A stretch of 64,000 nt of DNA, taken from contig JASJZH010000004.1 of NCBI GenBank assembly GCA_037178975.1, positions 7,316,001 to 7,380,000 on the forward strand, read 5' to 3'. Shown one piece after another: positions 10,391-21,831 of the stretch (within the stretch, counting starts at the first letter, position 1; each line of letters starts with the position of its first letter). The DNA is from Oscheius tipulae. Taxonomy: Eukaryota > Nematoda > Chromadorea > Rhabditida > Rhabditidae. The position numbers and the translations under genes were made by a program. A model generated the notes under the pieces. It had not been told where the DNA came from. It worked only from the letters and a program-made list of their open reading frames with translations, and did not search any database.

Positions 10391-11290
10391 ATGACTGGAG
10401 CTCCCGCCAACGTCCTCGTTACTGGTGCCAACAGAGGTATTGGATACGGACTGGTCAAAAGTTTCCTGGACAACAAGGACATCAAGAGAGTCTTTGCCAC
10501 AGCCAGAAAGCCAGAAGAGGCTAAGGTTTGTTGCTGAGAGAGTCCAAAGCAAATCTATGTTCCAGGAACTGAATGCTCTAGCCGGACCCCGTCTCACCAT
10601 CATCGCGATGGAAGTCAGCTGCGACAAGTCCATTGAAGCCGCCTACCAAAAGGTAGAGTTAGCTGCCTAATCTATTCAAATGCTCCTTTTCAGGTAGCTC
10701 AAGCTGTCGGAGATGAGGGGTTGAACCTCCTTGTCAACAACGCCGGTATCTTCGTCGAGTACAATCCACGAGAGAAGCCGAACCGTGCTGAATTCACCCG
10801 CCAGCTCGATGTCAATACCATCTCTCCTGTCATCGTCACCCAGGTCTTCCTTCCTCTTCTCCAGAAGGCTGCCGCTAAGGACTCTTCTGACCAGCTGAGT
10901 ACCGGTCGTGCCGCCGTGGTCAACATTTCCTCCACTGGAGGATCCATTGGCTACAATGACCCTAAGATCTGGGCAGCTGCTGGCGTTACCATGACTCGTC
11001 CTCTTCTCGCCTATCGTGTCAGCAAAGTAGCTATTTTCAAAGAACCTGATCTATTTAGTTTCTAGAGCGCCCTCAACTCTATCACCAAGGAACTCGGCAA
11101 TGATCTCGGAAAGGACGGCATCTTGGCTGCCTGTTTCTGCCCAGGATGGGTACAAACCGACATGGGAGGAGAGAAAGCTCAGCTCACCGTTGACGAATCC
11201 ATGAATGAACTGGTTCCTTCCATCCTTGGATTGACGACAGAGAAGAATGGAGGATACTTCAATCAGAAGGGTGAAGTCATCCCGTACTAA
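10391..11290 (+). CDS. Short-chain dehydrogenase/reductase (sniffer/C-factor-like), copy 2
   Basis: Tandem paralogue of the preceding SDR with identical exon lengths: 10391-10525, 10566-10652, 10694-11026 and 11066-11290 (135, 87, 333 and 225 nt; 259 aa). It has TGANRGIG, LVNNAG, NISSTGGSI, and AYRVSK completed by SALNSITKEL after the intron, then CFCPGWVQTDMGG. Catalytic Ser, Tyr and Lys are all present, so it should be active. Exons 1, 2 and 4 differ from copy 1 at many third positions, but the first 170 bp of exon 3 are identical, suggesting gene conversion. Substrate unknown. Confidence 0.93.
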
Positions 11291-11791
11291 TTCACCGAAT
11301 ATACGTTGTATAGCCGTATAAAGATAATTAAAAGATTTTTTTGGGGAAACAGAACTTTTCATAGGTTGAGTGATAAGGAAAGGCAGCTTATTGTTTAGGC
11401 TCATTGCCTGTTTGAGAAAATGAGCAAGAGCCAATTTGAATGGTGGAGTATTGGGTCTATTGTTAGGCTACATCTTGAGCTCGTTTTAGTCATTTGGAGG
11501 AAGCAGTTTATCACAACCAACAGCTTGAAGCTGCCTCTCAATAGGGCACGCTTTCTGCATTGACCCGATGGTATTACTTGTTGTCACTTGTTTGCGGACT
11601 ATATGAACTCGTATTTTAACTAATTGAAATGAGAGCATGACAAAGAAGTAAATGTTTTCAATAGTTTGCATTTTTCTCTTGACGAATTGTTGGTCTTCAA
11701 CTGTACCTCTGTGAATCAACAGGTATCGACTTTTCAATAAAAAAAATCAGTCGCGTCCTCCCAGACACCGGATTCCTAGTGACTCTCGTAG
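11291..11791. other. Intergenic region after SDR copy 2
   Basis: About 500 bp. Short open frames are present but none has family resemblance or good splice context. An A-rich run (about 11740) sits near the right end. Confidence 0.4.
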
Positions 11792-12063
11792 ATGCTCCTG
11801 CTTGATCAAAACTATGAGGAGCTCCTGCTATCTACTGTTCAGAAAGTAAGCATCCTTCATATGCTTTCAAACTCTTTCAGTTCCCCCTTCGGGAATTGAC
11901 CAGACTCCGGTGAGCATACATGCAGCTTAACACCTCGATTGAAAAGAAGTCCACCCGTCTGAGACCAGTCTCAAATTTTCCACTGTATATCACCGACAAG
12001 AAGAATAAAGCAAGTTCGCAACAAGTCAATCAACGATCCTTTTGCGAAATACTTCCACTACAC
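11792..12063 (+). pseudogene. F-box-like family gene fragment (degenerate)
   Basis: Exon 11792-11845 encodes an 18-residue start ending in VQK. An intron (GTAAGC...TTTCAG) follows, then TTCCCC... reading FPLRELTRLR. This matches the start and the intron phase of the intact paralogue at 15016-16238 (LKK, intron, FSLLELTRVRRTNKDL). In that frame a TGA follows directly after LTRLR, and the downstream frame shows only weak similarity before a TAG near 12061. It is either a broken copy or one whose splicing I cannot resolve. An open segment at about 12009-12152 (FAKYFHYTSQTVRDLDPVLQ) might be another exon of it. Confidence 0.4.
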
Positions 12064-12418
12064 TTCCCAGACGGTTAGGGATCTGGATCCCGTGCTACAA
12101 TTTTCCTACGGAACGTTCTTCGCAAAATTAACAATCGATATCGGCTACGAATAAGCATGCAAGAATTGATTACAGGCGGTTTCGCCGCTTATCTAATAGC
12201 AGTTTCTTCCTTTTTTTCCTTCGGGTAACGTCCCAAGTCCGGCCGATAACGGTATACGTGCTCCATTGCATTGTTCGAATGTGTTTGTTTACTAGCCAAA
12301 ACAACAGTTCAGAAGCGAGCTTTGTTCTAACTCGAACATCTGCAGTTTCTCGTCGCCTCCTATCTAGATAATAGCTTTTCGCTTCTCTCATGACCACAGT
12401 TGCTGTAGATGTGTAGGG

Positions 12419-13455
12419 ATGCGACTCTCCGCCATTCTGCGCAATAAGCTCTACGTTCAGGGTCAATATGACGGCAAATTCAGGTAGAGTGAATGTTCCT
12501 TCCCTATCTGAAAGCTCTGTTCAGAGAATACTTCTACTACATCAGTCACGAGGGATTTCTTTTTCTTGACGACTCTCGAATGAAGAACTTCACAGCTGCA
12601 TACAGAGGTTTGGTTAGTTAGACTAATATTTTGTCATTTTTACGATTCTAGTACTTAAACTCACGAAATATTCCCACAAAATTGCGCGGTGGTTTGTTTC
12701 CGCTTGATGCGTGCGCTTTAAAACTGAAAATTGCCATTTCTCGGTTCCGGTCTATCCAACCGTTCTCAGACTTTGTTCCATAGTTTTAACCGCCTAGAAT
12801 AACTGTTCCAACTGTGGTCATGAGAGTGTTGCGTTCTAGGCTTTTACTTTTTGACGACTGAGTTTTATTACCCTGTTTTTGTAGATTCCAAACCACTCTT
12901 CTTTTCGCGGGTCGCTTTTTTTTAAAATAATAATAGCATTTGGTGTTGTGTATATATAACTACTAGCCTTGATTCCAGCGTACAAGCCAGATTTCCAGAT
13001 CAGGTCTTCCTCGACTTCTTCTACAAACAGCTGTGCATGAACGAGACCGACCGCTACAAGAACACATTTCCGTACCTGAGTCACTGTGGCCGAGAGAGGA
13101 ACTATCTGCGCTGCGATGATCGGCCGATCGTCTACACGGCAATTGTAAAAGACGGAACGCGACTAAAAATTGGAGGCTCGACAAGAACTGTTCCTTTTCA
13201 GGCTTGTCTTTCTTTTGCTTTGTCGCAAAACCCCAGTTTTAGCCAGAGGAACTGTCGATGCTGGCCAATGGGCGCCTGTACCACCCGGCTCCCTTTGCAA
13301 CCTACGGTCTCGTCAAATCCGCAATAGCTGACAAACTGTTTCCATTGTTCAAGTTCGACTCCGCCGGCTATCCGGTCGACTTCAATTGGATGGGCAAGCA
13401 GTATTCCGTAACTAGTTCGATTCGAAAAATGGTAGAGCCTGACACAATCAAATAA
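12419..13455 (+). CDS. UPF0598 family protein (C8orf82 homologue), 187 aa
   Basis: Conserved eukaryotic family of unknown biochemical role; the human member is C8orf82. Four exons: 12419-12483, 12525-12607, 12999-13201 and 13243-13455, together 564 nt. Family landmarks in order: REYFYYISHEGFLFLDDSRMKNF, FFYKQL, FPYLSHCGRERNYLRCDDRP, VPFQPEEL and LANGRLYHPAP. The ATG at 12419 gives MRLSAILRNKLY, a short basic N-terminus that could be a mitochondrial presequence (inference). Intron 3 begins GC rather than GT (CAG/GCTTGT...TTTTAG); the joined reading matches the family without gap. It sits inside an F-box-like gene array but is unrelated to it. Confidence 0.9.
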
Positions 13456-13609
13456 AGGTTTTTTTTGTATAACTTGTCACTCACTCTGTTTACTGTTCAG
13501 TTCAGTGTGATAATTCCCTTTGTACTGGGTCATCTAGCTATCAGGTCACACACACTTGTATTGCATGGGGATTTTCAGTTTCAAGGTCAGCTCATCCTTC
13601 GGAAGGAAG

Positions 13610-14695
13610 ATGTCTCTTCAATTGACTGATATCCCCAAGAATCTCCGTCTCTCCACTCTCAAGAAAGTAACTGTGTTTCCTTGTTCATTCACTGTTGACT
13701 GTACCAGTGCTCCTACAAGAACCACACCCGCATTCAAAGGATCTGTAAGCCTCTCAACAAGTACATCAAGAGAACATGCACAGAATCATGCCATGCTGCA
13801 ATTGGATCATGCACATCAAGAAGAATATGGTAGGGTCTTTCGTATATACTTTAATGTCTTCCTTTATACAGGGCAAAGGGTCGAAATATCCGGAATAGCG
13901 TACCATGCATTATATGGAATTGCGTACCATGCGTCCCGTTCTCAAAGTTATTCGCAATCTGGCACAGGTCAAACATATCCACCTTGATTTGATCTCTTTC
14001 TTCATCTCCCGATCGGATTGTGACCATTTCGAGACTCAACATGGGTCCCTTCTGCGGGTCACTTCAGCTTTGAGATTGACAGGAACTGTCATTGACTATG
14101 TGACCGATACTGATGACGAATCTTTATCATAGGCTTGTGTAACAGATCTTGCCGGTAGGAAATCGCCTCTTGTTTATAATTCTTGTTATTTCAGGGATGC
14201 GAAGATATGTGTATTGACGCAATCAGCAATGTCATCGACTACATTGAATACAACGTGATGCCGAGCGCTGATGACTGTGAAGAGAACACGATCTGGGTCA
14301 AGATGGGACTGCCTCGTCTCGATTACAGTGCCCTGCAGAATTTTGACTGAAGCCAGAGCCTATCTCTATGACCTCCATCCGAACCCAACGGTCTTTGTCT
14401 ACTTGAGCTACAACAAGGCTGTCCGTCTATCCTTCATTCCAAACACTTTAGAGGGATTTGTGTTCACAATCGCTAACCTTATTTTTGAAGAGGGGATCAA
14501 CTATCCAGTTGTGAACCTCTGTCATTTACGGATTTTGTAAGGAAAGGAGAGAAACGTCTACCTGGCTATTCTCAGCCCGTTCTTTGACGACTACCTCGAT
14601 CTGTGCAAGAACCCATCGACGATGATGGAACCGAAGAGGATGACAAGGAGGTCCACATTCGCAGAGCTCTCGGAAACCTCTATATTTAAGTACCA
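13610..14695 (+). pseudogene. F-box-like/FTH-like family gene, probably degenerate
   Basis: Exon 1 (13610-13666) encodes MSLQLTDIPKNLRLSTLKK with an intron at the same place and phase as its paralogues. Exon 2 (from 13708) gives CSYKNHTRIQRICKPLNKYIKR, an F-box-like continuation. Further coding-like blocks are RPVLKVIRNLAQVKHIHLDL (about 13930-14130), CEDMCIDAISNVIDYIEYNV (14198-14350) and YLYDLHPNPTVFVYLSYNKA (14350-14540). The last aligns with MYLLDFHDTNTVFIEF of the intact paralogue. A one-base frame change near 14345 and an in-frame TAA at 14538-14540, followed by more family-like sequence (YLAILSPFFDDYLDLC), argue for a pseudogene. Unrecognised splicing or sequence errors could also explain them. 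Confidence 0.5.
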
Positions 14696-15015
14696 TGGTA
14701 TTTGTTGATGTCCGAATGAAGTTAGTTTGTAAATGAGTTTTGTCCAATTTGCCAAGTCACTCGGAACTTCAAATGACAGTTCGCCGTCTTTGCTGTCATC
14801 TTCTGCAAAGCAGGTCAGATAGTTTAACTTTCCTTTCAAGGCTCCAGACACTCTCTTCTGCTTCCTTTTTCTAGAAGCAATGATCAAAAGCAGGTCACGA
14901 AGCGGAGATCTTTCTTGACCACCACATTGTGCCCCGAACAGCTGCCACATCTGGCAGCTATCCTCTCACACCGCTATCACAAGATTTTAGCAGTCTGGCG
15001 ACTCTCACTATTGCA

Positions 15016-16238
15016 ATGGAATTCTCCCTGAATTTTCTCAACGACGACTCTCTTCGTCCTGTATTGAAAAAGGTATCTTTTATTCTTTGGATATGTTTAG
15101 TTTTAGTTCTCTCTTCTGGAATTGACACGGGTGAGACGAACCAATAAAGATCTTCGAGATTTCATCGCAGACAACGAGTCCAAATTGCACAATTTCTGTT
15201 CGAAGAGGCTGGAAATATCAATATTTGTCACCAGGTTCAATGTGAGTCATTTTCTTCGTTCAATTCTCTGTAACTGGTCTTCAGAACAAGAGAGTAAATG
15301 AGTTTCGGATTTCCGTCTGTGGAAAAACTACCATTGTCGTCCCTGACCCATTAAATCAGTTCCGTTTGACCCGGTTCAAAGACATTCTGTGTGATGGTCT
15401 CCGGCTCAACTGTTTTTTTCAAAAGGAGAAATGCATTGGAGAATGTCTTTTAGACGGATTCAAGTGCCACAAATCTCTACTTTCCAATCTGAATCTGCAG
15501 TGTGAGACTCTGACAGTCCAGCTCTCCAGTCCAAACCTTCTTCCACTGTTCCAATACAAGAAGCTACAGATTGATTGTTTGGAAGCGGAACATATTAGCT
15601 TGGTATCACGTGTATGTTCGCCTTCATAAACATACTTCGAAATTCTCTAGTCATGCCACGAAGTCGATATCAAGACCATGGCCCGAGCTCCGAATTACAG
15701 TCTATTTACGAGGTTCACCAATGTGAAAATTACAACATTTTTCGACGATACCACAGCAAGTGAGGCTATTGAGGCATTTTTGAGGGTAAGTCATTAGCAT
15801 TCCGCCGTCTTATAGCTGTTTTAGGACCTCCTGACAGCGACTAATATTAATACTCTAAAATCCATGGTTATTCCGAGCAACGAACTCTCAAAGCCAGAGA
15901 CTTTTTGTGATTCCATGGCTTTAGCGAGGATCTATGAAGGCCCTTCGAAGAGCAACTCTCTAATGTACCTGCTCGATTTTCATGATACGAACACTGTTTT
16001 CATCGAGTTCACAAAGGGAGAACAGTGTCGATTACAGTTCTTCCAAAAGAACTTAGAAGACATTGTCTTGAACATAACAGAAGTCTTCTTCCAGCAATTC
16101 AACTATTACCCACCGCTTGATCTATCCATTCTCTACGAGAGTCTAGTGGGAGTGTGTCGTGACGAATACAAAGATCATGTTTCTCAATTCATGGTGCTCT
16201 GTTCAAGAGCCTGGTTTGAACATAAGAGCCGCAAATAA
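15016..16238 (+). CDS. F-box-like / FTH (DUF38)-like protein, 352 aa
   Basis: Five exons: 15016-15072, 15107-15241, 15285-15602, 15651-15785 and 15825-16238, 1,059 nt in total. The N-terminus (FLNDDSLRPVLKKFSLLELTRVRRTNKDLRDFI) has the leucine/arginine pattern of a short F-box, which would bind a Skp1-type ubiquitin ligase adaptor. The rest is a long alpha/beta region ending DLSILYESLVGVCRDEYKDHV. The size and two-part layout resemble nematode F-box plus FTH/DUF38 proteins, which form large fast-evolving families. A degenerate copy lies upstream. Assignment to the FTH family is by general pattern, not by a diagnostic motif; I am confident only that it is a real gene with relatives in this array. 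Confidence 0.6.
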
Positions 16239-17187
16239 ACTATTCTGATGATTTGAAAATATTTGACAACTGTAGTTCGTCTGAAAAGTTCGTCTCTCTC
16301 AAACACTACCCTGCTAGTACTAGATATTCTTTCAGGGGTTAAGCTTTGATAAAGTTCATATGTTTGAATGCCTAAACAACAAGACAGTCTAGATCGACAA
16401 GAAATTTTGCACAAAGTAGCTTCTCTAGAAATTTACCTAGGAGGGTCTAAAGGCTTGGATACAAACCTCCATCTGACGTATGTATGCTTGATGCTTTGGG
16501 TCAGTTCCCCTTACTTTACAGTGAGAGATCATTAGCACGAACTGAAGACGTCGTGCTACTGTTCATTCAAATATTCGAAAATCGACCTATCTCATATCTA
16601 CGAGGGACTGATGAGCATCCCGAGAAATAAATGGCAACACGTTTTGTCTCAATGGTATCGTTGTTACATGCAATACTAGACTCTTGTGAACCTTGTCGAT
16701 ATGATGTTAGTATAAATAATGACAGTTTGTCCAATTGTGTTGTATCTCAATTAGTCTATTGTCGTCCTAACAGTAGACCCATTCTCTTTTGACAGACACG
16801 TTTTTGTAACCCCGTGGATGATCGCAGTTATTGTTACCCTATACAGATTTTCAGCCATTTTGTTGCTATTAAGTCCACGTGATATCATTCAGTGTGCTCG
16901 TACTCCTCCCCTCTGTTGTTATAGAGAAAATTAACTAACTTGCAATTGTGAGCCTGTTCGAATCGGCTGGTTTCATGTCCTGAATAGTCCCATCCGTAGT
17001 CGTCAATGCTGCCGAAATCATTCTTTGTTGGAGCCGAAGAGTTGTTCTATGACGTGTTTTCAGCAGACCAGTTGAGACGAGGCGAGTTCTGCTCATCCGT
17101 TGTGGTAGTCTACTTCTTCGTAGATCACTGTCCTTCATGCTCATGGTAGCAGGCTTCTTTTGATAATCGTTTTCTCCTTCTGCTTAC
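16239..17187. other. Intergenic/uncertain region in F-box-like array
   Basis: About 950 bp without a clear exon. A weak open frame on the minus strand (16935-17144) is rich in Arg and Thr and has no family match. Small relict exons of the surrounding gene family may be hidden here, but none could be joined convincingly. Confidence 0.3.
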
Positions 17188-17483
17188 AGATAAAGTCCTT
17201 GGCAATGGTCATTGTCCGGGTAGACAACTTTGCAGAGAGGGACGAGAAGAGCCAGCCGCAGACGGTAGAGCATTGGAGTCCAAGTGAAACTTTTGTAACT
17301 TTGTCAAAGTGTAACTTTTCGGGAGCTTCAATTGAGGGCTTCCAAAGTTTTGGTCTTCTAATGAGTGAATTTTGGAAAGCAATTTCAACAGTTTCTATTG
17401 AAGAGATTTGGCTTGCCAAGGCACTTGAACTCAAAACTTGCCACACGACTTTTCTGACATTCTGGAGCAGTTTTCCTCAGTAG
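17188..17483 (+). pseudogene. Possible F-box-associated family exon fragment
   Basis: After a good acceptor (CTGCTTACAG ending at 17187-17188) an open stretch of about 98 codons reads IKSLAMVIVRVDNFAERDEK, later ALELKTCHTTFLTFWSSF, and ends at TAG near 17481. Its composition and the position between two related genes suggest a relic or a single exon of another member. No partner exon with matching phase was found on either side. It could also be chance. Confidence 0.3.
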
Positions 17484-17717
17484 ACTTAGAACGCCATACT
17501 ATTGTCTATCCGAATATTCGAAACCAATTGAAGCTGACTCATTCCAGATTGATAAGAACGACTGACAAGTGAGGTTTGGCACCAAATATCGCCACGCTGT
17601 TGATATGAAGCAATCGGCCGGAAATGTCCTCTGTAAAATGTTGGCCTTGTGAATGTTTGCGCCTTCTATCTTTGAATATTTAGAGCTTCTTCGAAAAAAC
17701 ATTATCACTTCTTTCAG

Positions 17718-19029
17718 ATGTCTATCCTTGCCGACAAATACGATCTTACCATCTCCTATTCACCCGCCGAGGTAAGGTCTCATCTACGTTCCTTTGAAAC
17801 GTTATTCAGCCTGATCGTGTTACGTTGACCTTTCAAACCTATACAGACAAGGGAGAAGGAAAGGAAGATGGCTTTGTATTGATCCTTTTGTCCAACAATT
17901 TTCACGTTGTTTCAACCTGCGAAGCCGAAGAGATTCGAGCATTTGCTGACAAGTTTGTTGGACCTGGTAGGCTCAAAGAATCTCCAGGTAATGTCAGTTT
18001 TCAGTGAATCCCGGTACTGGAGCAACACTTTTGCAAGTCGTTCTTGCCTATTTGAGAAACGCGATGCAAAAGACAGAAGTCGCTCTTCTGACACTGGAAT
18101 TGGTAAGTGGCTTGAATTCTATACTTGACTCGGACAAGCTCTTGAGCTTTGTCTTTACAACCCGAACAGAATCCATTCGAAGCCTATGACTTTTTAGGAA
18201 GACCTACCTCCACACCTTGAGCCTCTCCTGGATTATCTTCCGACATTTTTTGCTACACCCGCTTTGGAACTTCGCTGTGCAATACTCAGTCTGCAAAATG
18301 GCAAGAGTATTCCCGAAAATACCATAAACGGAATAATTGGATGTGGGTAATGAACTAAATAGACCAGAATCTGTTTTAGGCGCTAAGAAAATCATGTGTC
18401 TGGCCGCGAAACTTCCATCTAAAGACTGTCTCGACAGGGCAATGCAAAAAACTGTAAGCTCGCAGTAGTTATTTTTGTACGAACGCTGTTTCAGCCCGGC
18501 CTTCTCATGCTAAATGTGGGTCCCTGGTTCAATGACGCGGTTTTGAAGGAATGCACCCAGCTAAATATGCTCTGTTTGAGATCAAGTTTTGTTGAACTCA
18601 AGGCAGGAAAGGGATTCAATGTTTCAACAGCGGCACTAAGACAATATGTCGAGGTGACTATCTTTTAGATTCTTTCCAAATTGAACATTTTAGGAGTGGC
18701 TCACAGGTAAACGAAGCCCCGTGACAACTAGCTTCATCTGTCGCGAGGTGAAGAACGACTTTGCTGGTGCTGAAGTTCCCAAAGAGCTCAAATCCGTGTC
18801 CATAAACAGTGCCATTCAGTTGGAAATGTTCGGCTCGAAGACTATTTCCGTGACTGCTGTCAAGGCAGAAATCAAGAAGATCAAGTTGACTGGAATGAAG
18901 CAGATCTTCAAGAAGGCGCCGTGTGGAGATGCCAGGAAGAAGTATGGCTATCAGCTAGGGAGCAGAGTCGTACTGATTTCCTTCTACGACCACAGAGTTT
19001 TTGTGCAATGCTGTGTGGATGAATGGTAA
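17718..19029 (+). CDS. F-box-associated-like nematode protein, 340 aa
   Basis: Seven exons: 17718-17771, 17810-17966, 18005-18102, 18198-18342, 18380-18453, 18495-18653 and 18694-19029, summing to 1,023 nt. ATG follows CTTTCAG directly, so this is a plausible trans-spliced start. The protein begins MSILADKYDLTISYS. The middle is leucine-rich (LLQVVLAYLRNAMQK, LLDYLPTFF), and a segment EEWLTGKRSPVTTSFICREVKNDF recalls the W-containing block seen in F-box-associated (FBA_2-type) domains. No canonical F-box is visible at the N-terminus. All introns are short with standard ends. Its position at the end of the F-box-like array supports a common origin, but the domain call is tentative. Confidence 0.6.
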
Positions 19030-19173
19030 TTGAAGAAATGAACTCCAAGTAAAAACCACAAATATTCATTGCTCAAGAGGTTATGGTTACATGAAAAGAA
19101 CTCAATAGTGGTGAACCAAGAAGTAGAAGAGATCTCAAAGCTAGATCCACCTCTAGACAACAACATCAAAGGG

Positions 19174-21107
19174 TTAGCGAGACCCGGTCTGAGATCCTCC
19201 AGAACCACCAGAGTAGTACTGTTGCCCTTGTTTCGATGTGCGGACACTGAAATAGTTGTCTTAAAGTTAAAAAAGAACATACGCTTGTTGAAGTAGATAC
19301 TGAGCGGCGTGGATCTGGGTCTCATTACCGGTGATCGTAATAACACGTTCAGCCTGTCCATTTGGTGGCTCGAGGATGATGTTTGCTCCGGACTCTTCAC
19401 GGATTCTGTTAATTCGCTCTCCATTCTTGCCAATGATGGTTCCTCCGAGGTCCGAGGGGATGGTGACCTGAGATTACGGTTACAAAAAAGTTAGAAAGTC
19501 GGGAATTAAAGTAGGAGTTACACCTACTTTAGCTTCATTTGCGCCATTAGGCATCGGTCTTACCTGTTGAGTCGTCGTGGCCATCCCTCCTCCACCTCCC
19601 ATGGCTCCGAAGCCGGCGGATCCAAAGTTGTTACGTCCGCCTTGTCCTCCTCCGAACATCTGTCCTCCACCCATTCCCGGGCCTCCAGGTCCACCCATCG
19701 GAGGTCCTCCCCAGTTCTGCGGGGGTGGGACACCCATCGGCGGGCCCATTCCCATGAGGTTCTGTTGTCCGTAGCTGGTTCCAGCAGTTCCACCTCGCCT
19801 GATATTACTATTCGTATGAGAAGAATTGTTGGGGGACTTACATCATTCCAGGACCACCTGGTCCACCTCCGTAGTTTCCGCCTGGAGGACCACCGGGACC
19901 TCCGGGTCCGCGTCCACGACCAGGAGCAGGAGTGAAGCCTTGGCTAGAGAAGCCACCGTACTCGGCGACGACCGTAGGGTCGTAGTTAAATGTGTTGTAT
20001 GGAGACGAGCCGCCCTAAAGATACGAGTTGGTTGCAAAGTGAAGTTTCTTACCTTGATGGGGACCTCCTTGAGCTCTTCGATGATGCAGCGGACAGCACT
20101 GACAATATTCGGATCGTCGCCACTGATCATGCAGACACGATCAGTAGACTGAGGAGCCGGGTTCTGGTAGATCTTAATGTTCGAGCCGCTCTTTTCTCTC
20201 AGCTCCTTGATCTTCGTTCCCCCACGACCGATCAGAGCTCCAGCGTGGCTCTGGTGTACTAGAAGACGCACCTCACGCTTTCCACGGTCGCTTCCCTAAG
20301 CATCTCTCAATGATGACCAAGTTCCATTAACTCACGTCATCAAGACGAGGGAGCATATCCTCGACCATCCTCACGACCGAGTCCACGGTGCTCGTAAGGT
20401 AGACAATGCTGAAAATGGGTAATAGGAAAAGTTACGACCGGACTCCGTTAGTGGAGAGAGGGTACGGGCTCGGGCTCGGAGCTCATAAAAGTGTGAGCGA
20501 GGGCAACTTCGAGTCGGGACCACAGTGTGTGTGATTGTCGGGCGGGTATACATGAGACAAAGAGGAGCAAATGATTACCGTTCGGGAGAGTTGGAATCGG
20601 GGACAGAGACTTGGCCTTCGAACTGAAATTGGGCTGGGATTAGGAGACGTGTGACGACTGTTGCTATACTAGTGAGTATAGGTGTTCTGCTTGGAACCGA
20701 TGGTCGGTTGGACCTATCTGATCGTGTTTTTAGGCAGTTGGAATTTTGGGGACAAAAGGCCGATTCGCCGGAATCGGAAATGGAGATCGGACGGAAATGG
20801 TTCGGTTCAGATTTGGACTTCACAATACGAAAAGAAAGGGGTCAAAGACTCACTTCAGCACGGAGACGCTTGATATTCTCGCCTCCTTTTCCAATGACGG
20901 CTCCGGCGCACTTACTGCTCACCAGGATACGAAGCTCGTACTTTCCAGCGGCGATGGCATCCGAGAAGCTGAAACCTTTCGGTTTTAACCAGTCCCACAC
21001 AGCAGTTATGTGTGTCAAATATCACTGAATGGTCACTGAACTCACCCATCAGCCTTCGGGCGCTTAGTACGTCCTTGGTAGTCGTCGCCTCCGTGGTCAC
21101 GCTTCAT
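19174..21107 (-). CDS. hrpk-1: hnRNP K-type RNA-binding protein with three KH domains, 400 aa
   Basis: Nuclear/cytoplasmic poly(C)-type RNA-binding protein acting in splicing, translation and small-RNA regulation. Nine exons: 21046-21107, 20854-20968, 20579-20622, 20336-20408, 20053-20295, 19842-20014, 19564-19798, 19283-19467 and 19174-19246. It starts [21 protein letters not shown], basic and probably nuclear-localising. KH1 contains [18 protein letters not shown]2 contains [16 protein letters not shown] and KH3 contains [16 protein letters not shown]; the GxxG loops are GKGG, GRGG and GKNG. Between KH2 and KH3 lies a Gly/Pro/Met-rich linker of about 130 residues with RGRG and GGPGG repeats, the usual hnRNP K layout. 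The C-terminus is short and Gly/Ser-rich. The gene symbol is by similarity to the nematode hnRNP K orthologue. Confidence 0.93.
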
Positions 21108-21831
21108 TTTCGATTGGATGAGAAGAAGATAATCCTGAGGAAGACCAAACTGTGAATGAATGACAATGAATGAAGAACGGAAGATGATGAAAAAGCGACG
21201 CCTATGCAATGGTTTTGAAGCGGTGATGCAACTGCTTCGAATTCAGGTGTTGCCCATTGATTCGTATTCAAAGAAAAGCGAGAGAGCAAAAATAATCGAT
21301 AGTCTGAACGAAACAAAGAAATTAAACATGTGTAAAGTATTGAAAGTCCTTGTATATGGGAGTTTGGCCTAAAATATATGAGTCACTTGACTCATTTCTA
21401 ACGGAAACTAGCCCAAAATATGGCCAGAACTATGTAGCACTAGACTTTGCGCGAAACGTAATGAATAAGCGCTGAATAAGTGTCAAAACTAAATTTGGAA
21501 GGACACGTAAATATTAGTCAGTAGAGCGGGGTCTGTGTGCGGTGGTGGTGGGCAGCGACGCGGTCTATTGATCGCGTCGAGAGCCCAGAGAGTGGACAGA
21601 TGGCGGGGGTCGAACTAGTAGGGGAGGGCAGGGAGCAGAGAGTTGACTGTAAGATTGGTACTGAACATTTTACTGTTCCGCGGGAACAAAGGCTTGAAGC
21701 CATGATTACCTCACCAAATTGAAGCCATTAAACTCGCTATTTCAAATATCAAGCTGAACTTTCTAAGTTTTTTTTTTCTGTGTGACGAGATAATTTATGG
21801 CTGAACTAAGTTTTGAAAACAATGAGATCTT
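21108..21831. other. Intergenic: hnRNP K promoter side to methyltransferase 3' end
   Basis: About 720 bp. Upstream flank of the hnRNP K gene and downstream flank of the next minus-strand gene. A G-rich patch (about 21530-21650) and a T-rich run near 21770 are seen; no coding exon. Confidence 0.4.

Noticed and set aside
11051-11434. 127-codon minus-strand open frame
   Set aside because: Antisense to exon 4 of SDR copy 2; a mirror of real coding sequence.
19564-19798. Tandem repeat or collagen-like gene suggested by GGA/CCT repeats
   Set aside because: It is the Gly/Pro/Met-rich linker exon of the hnRNP K-type gene.
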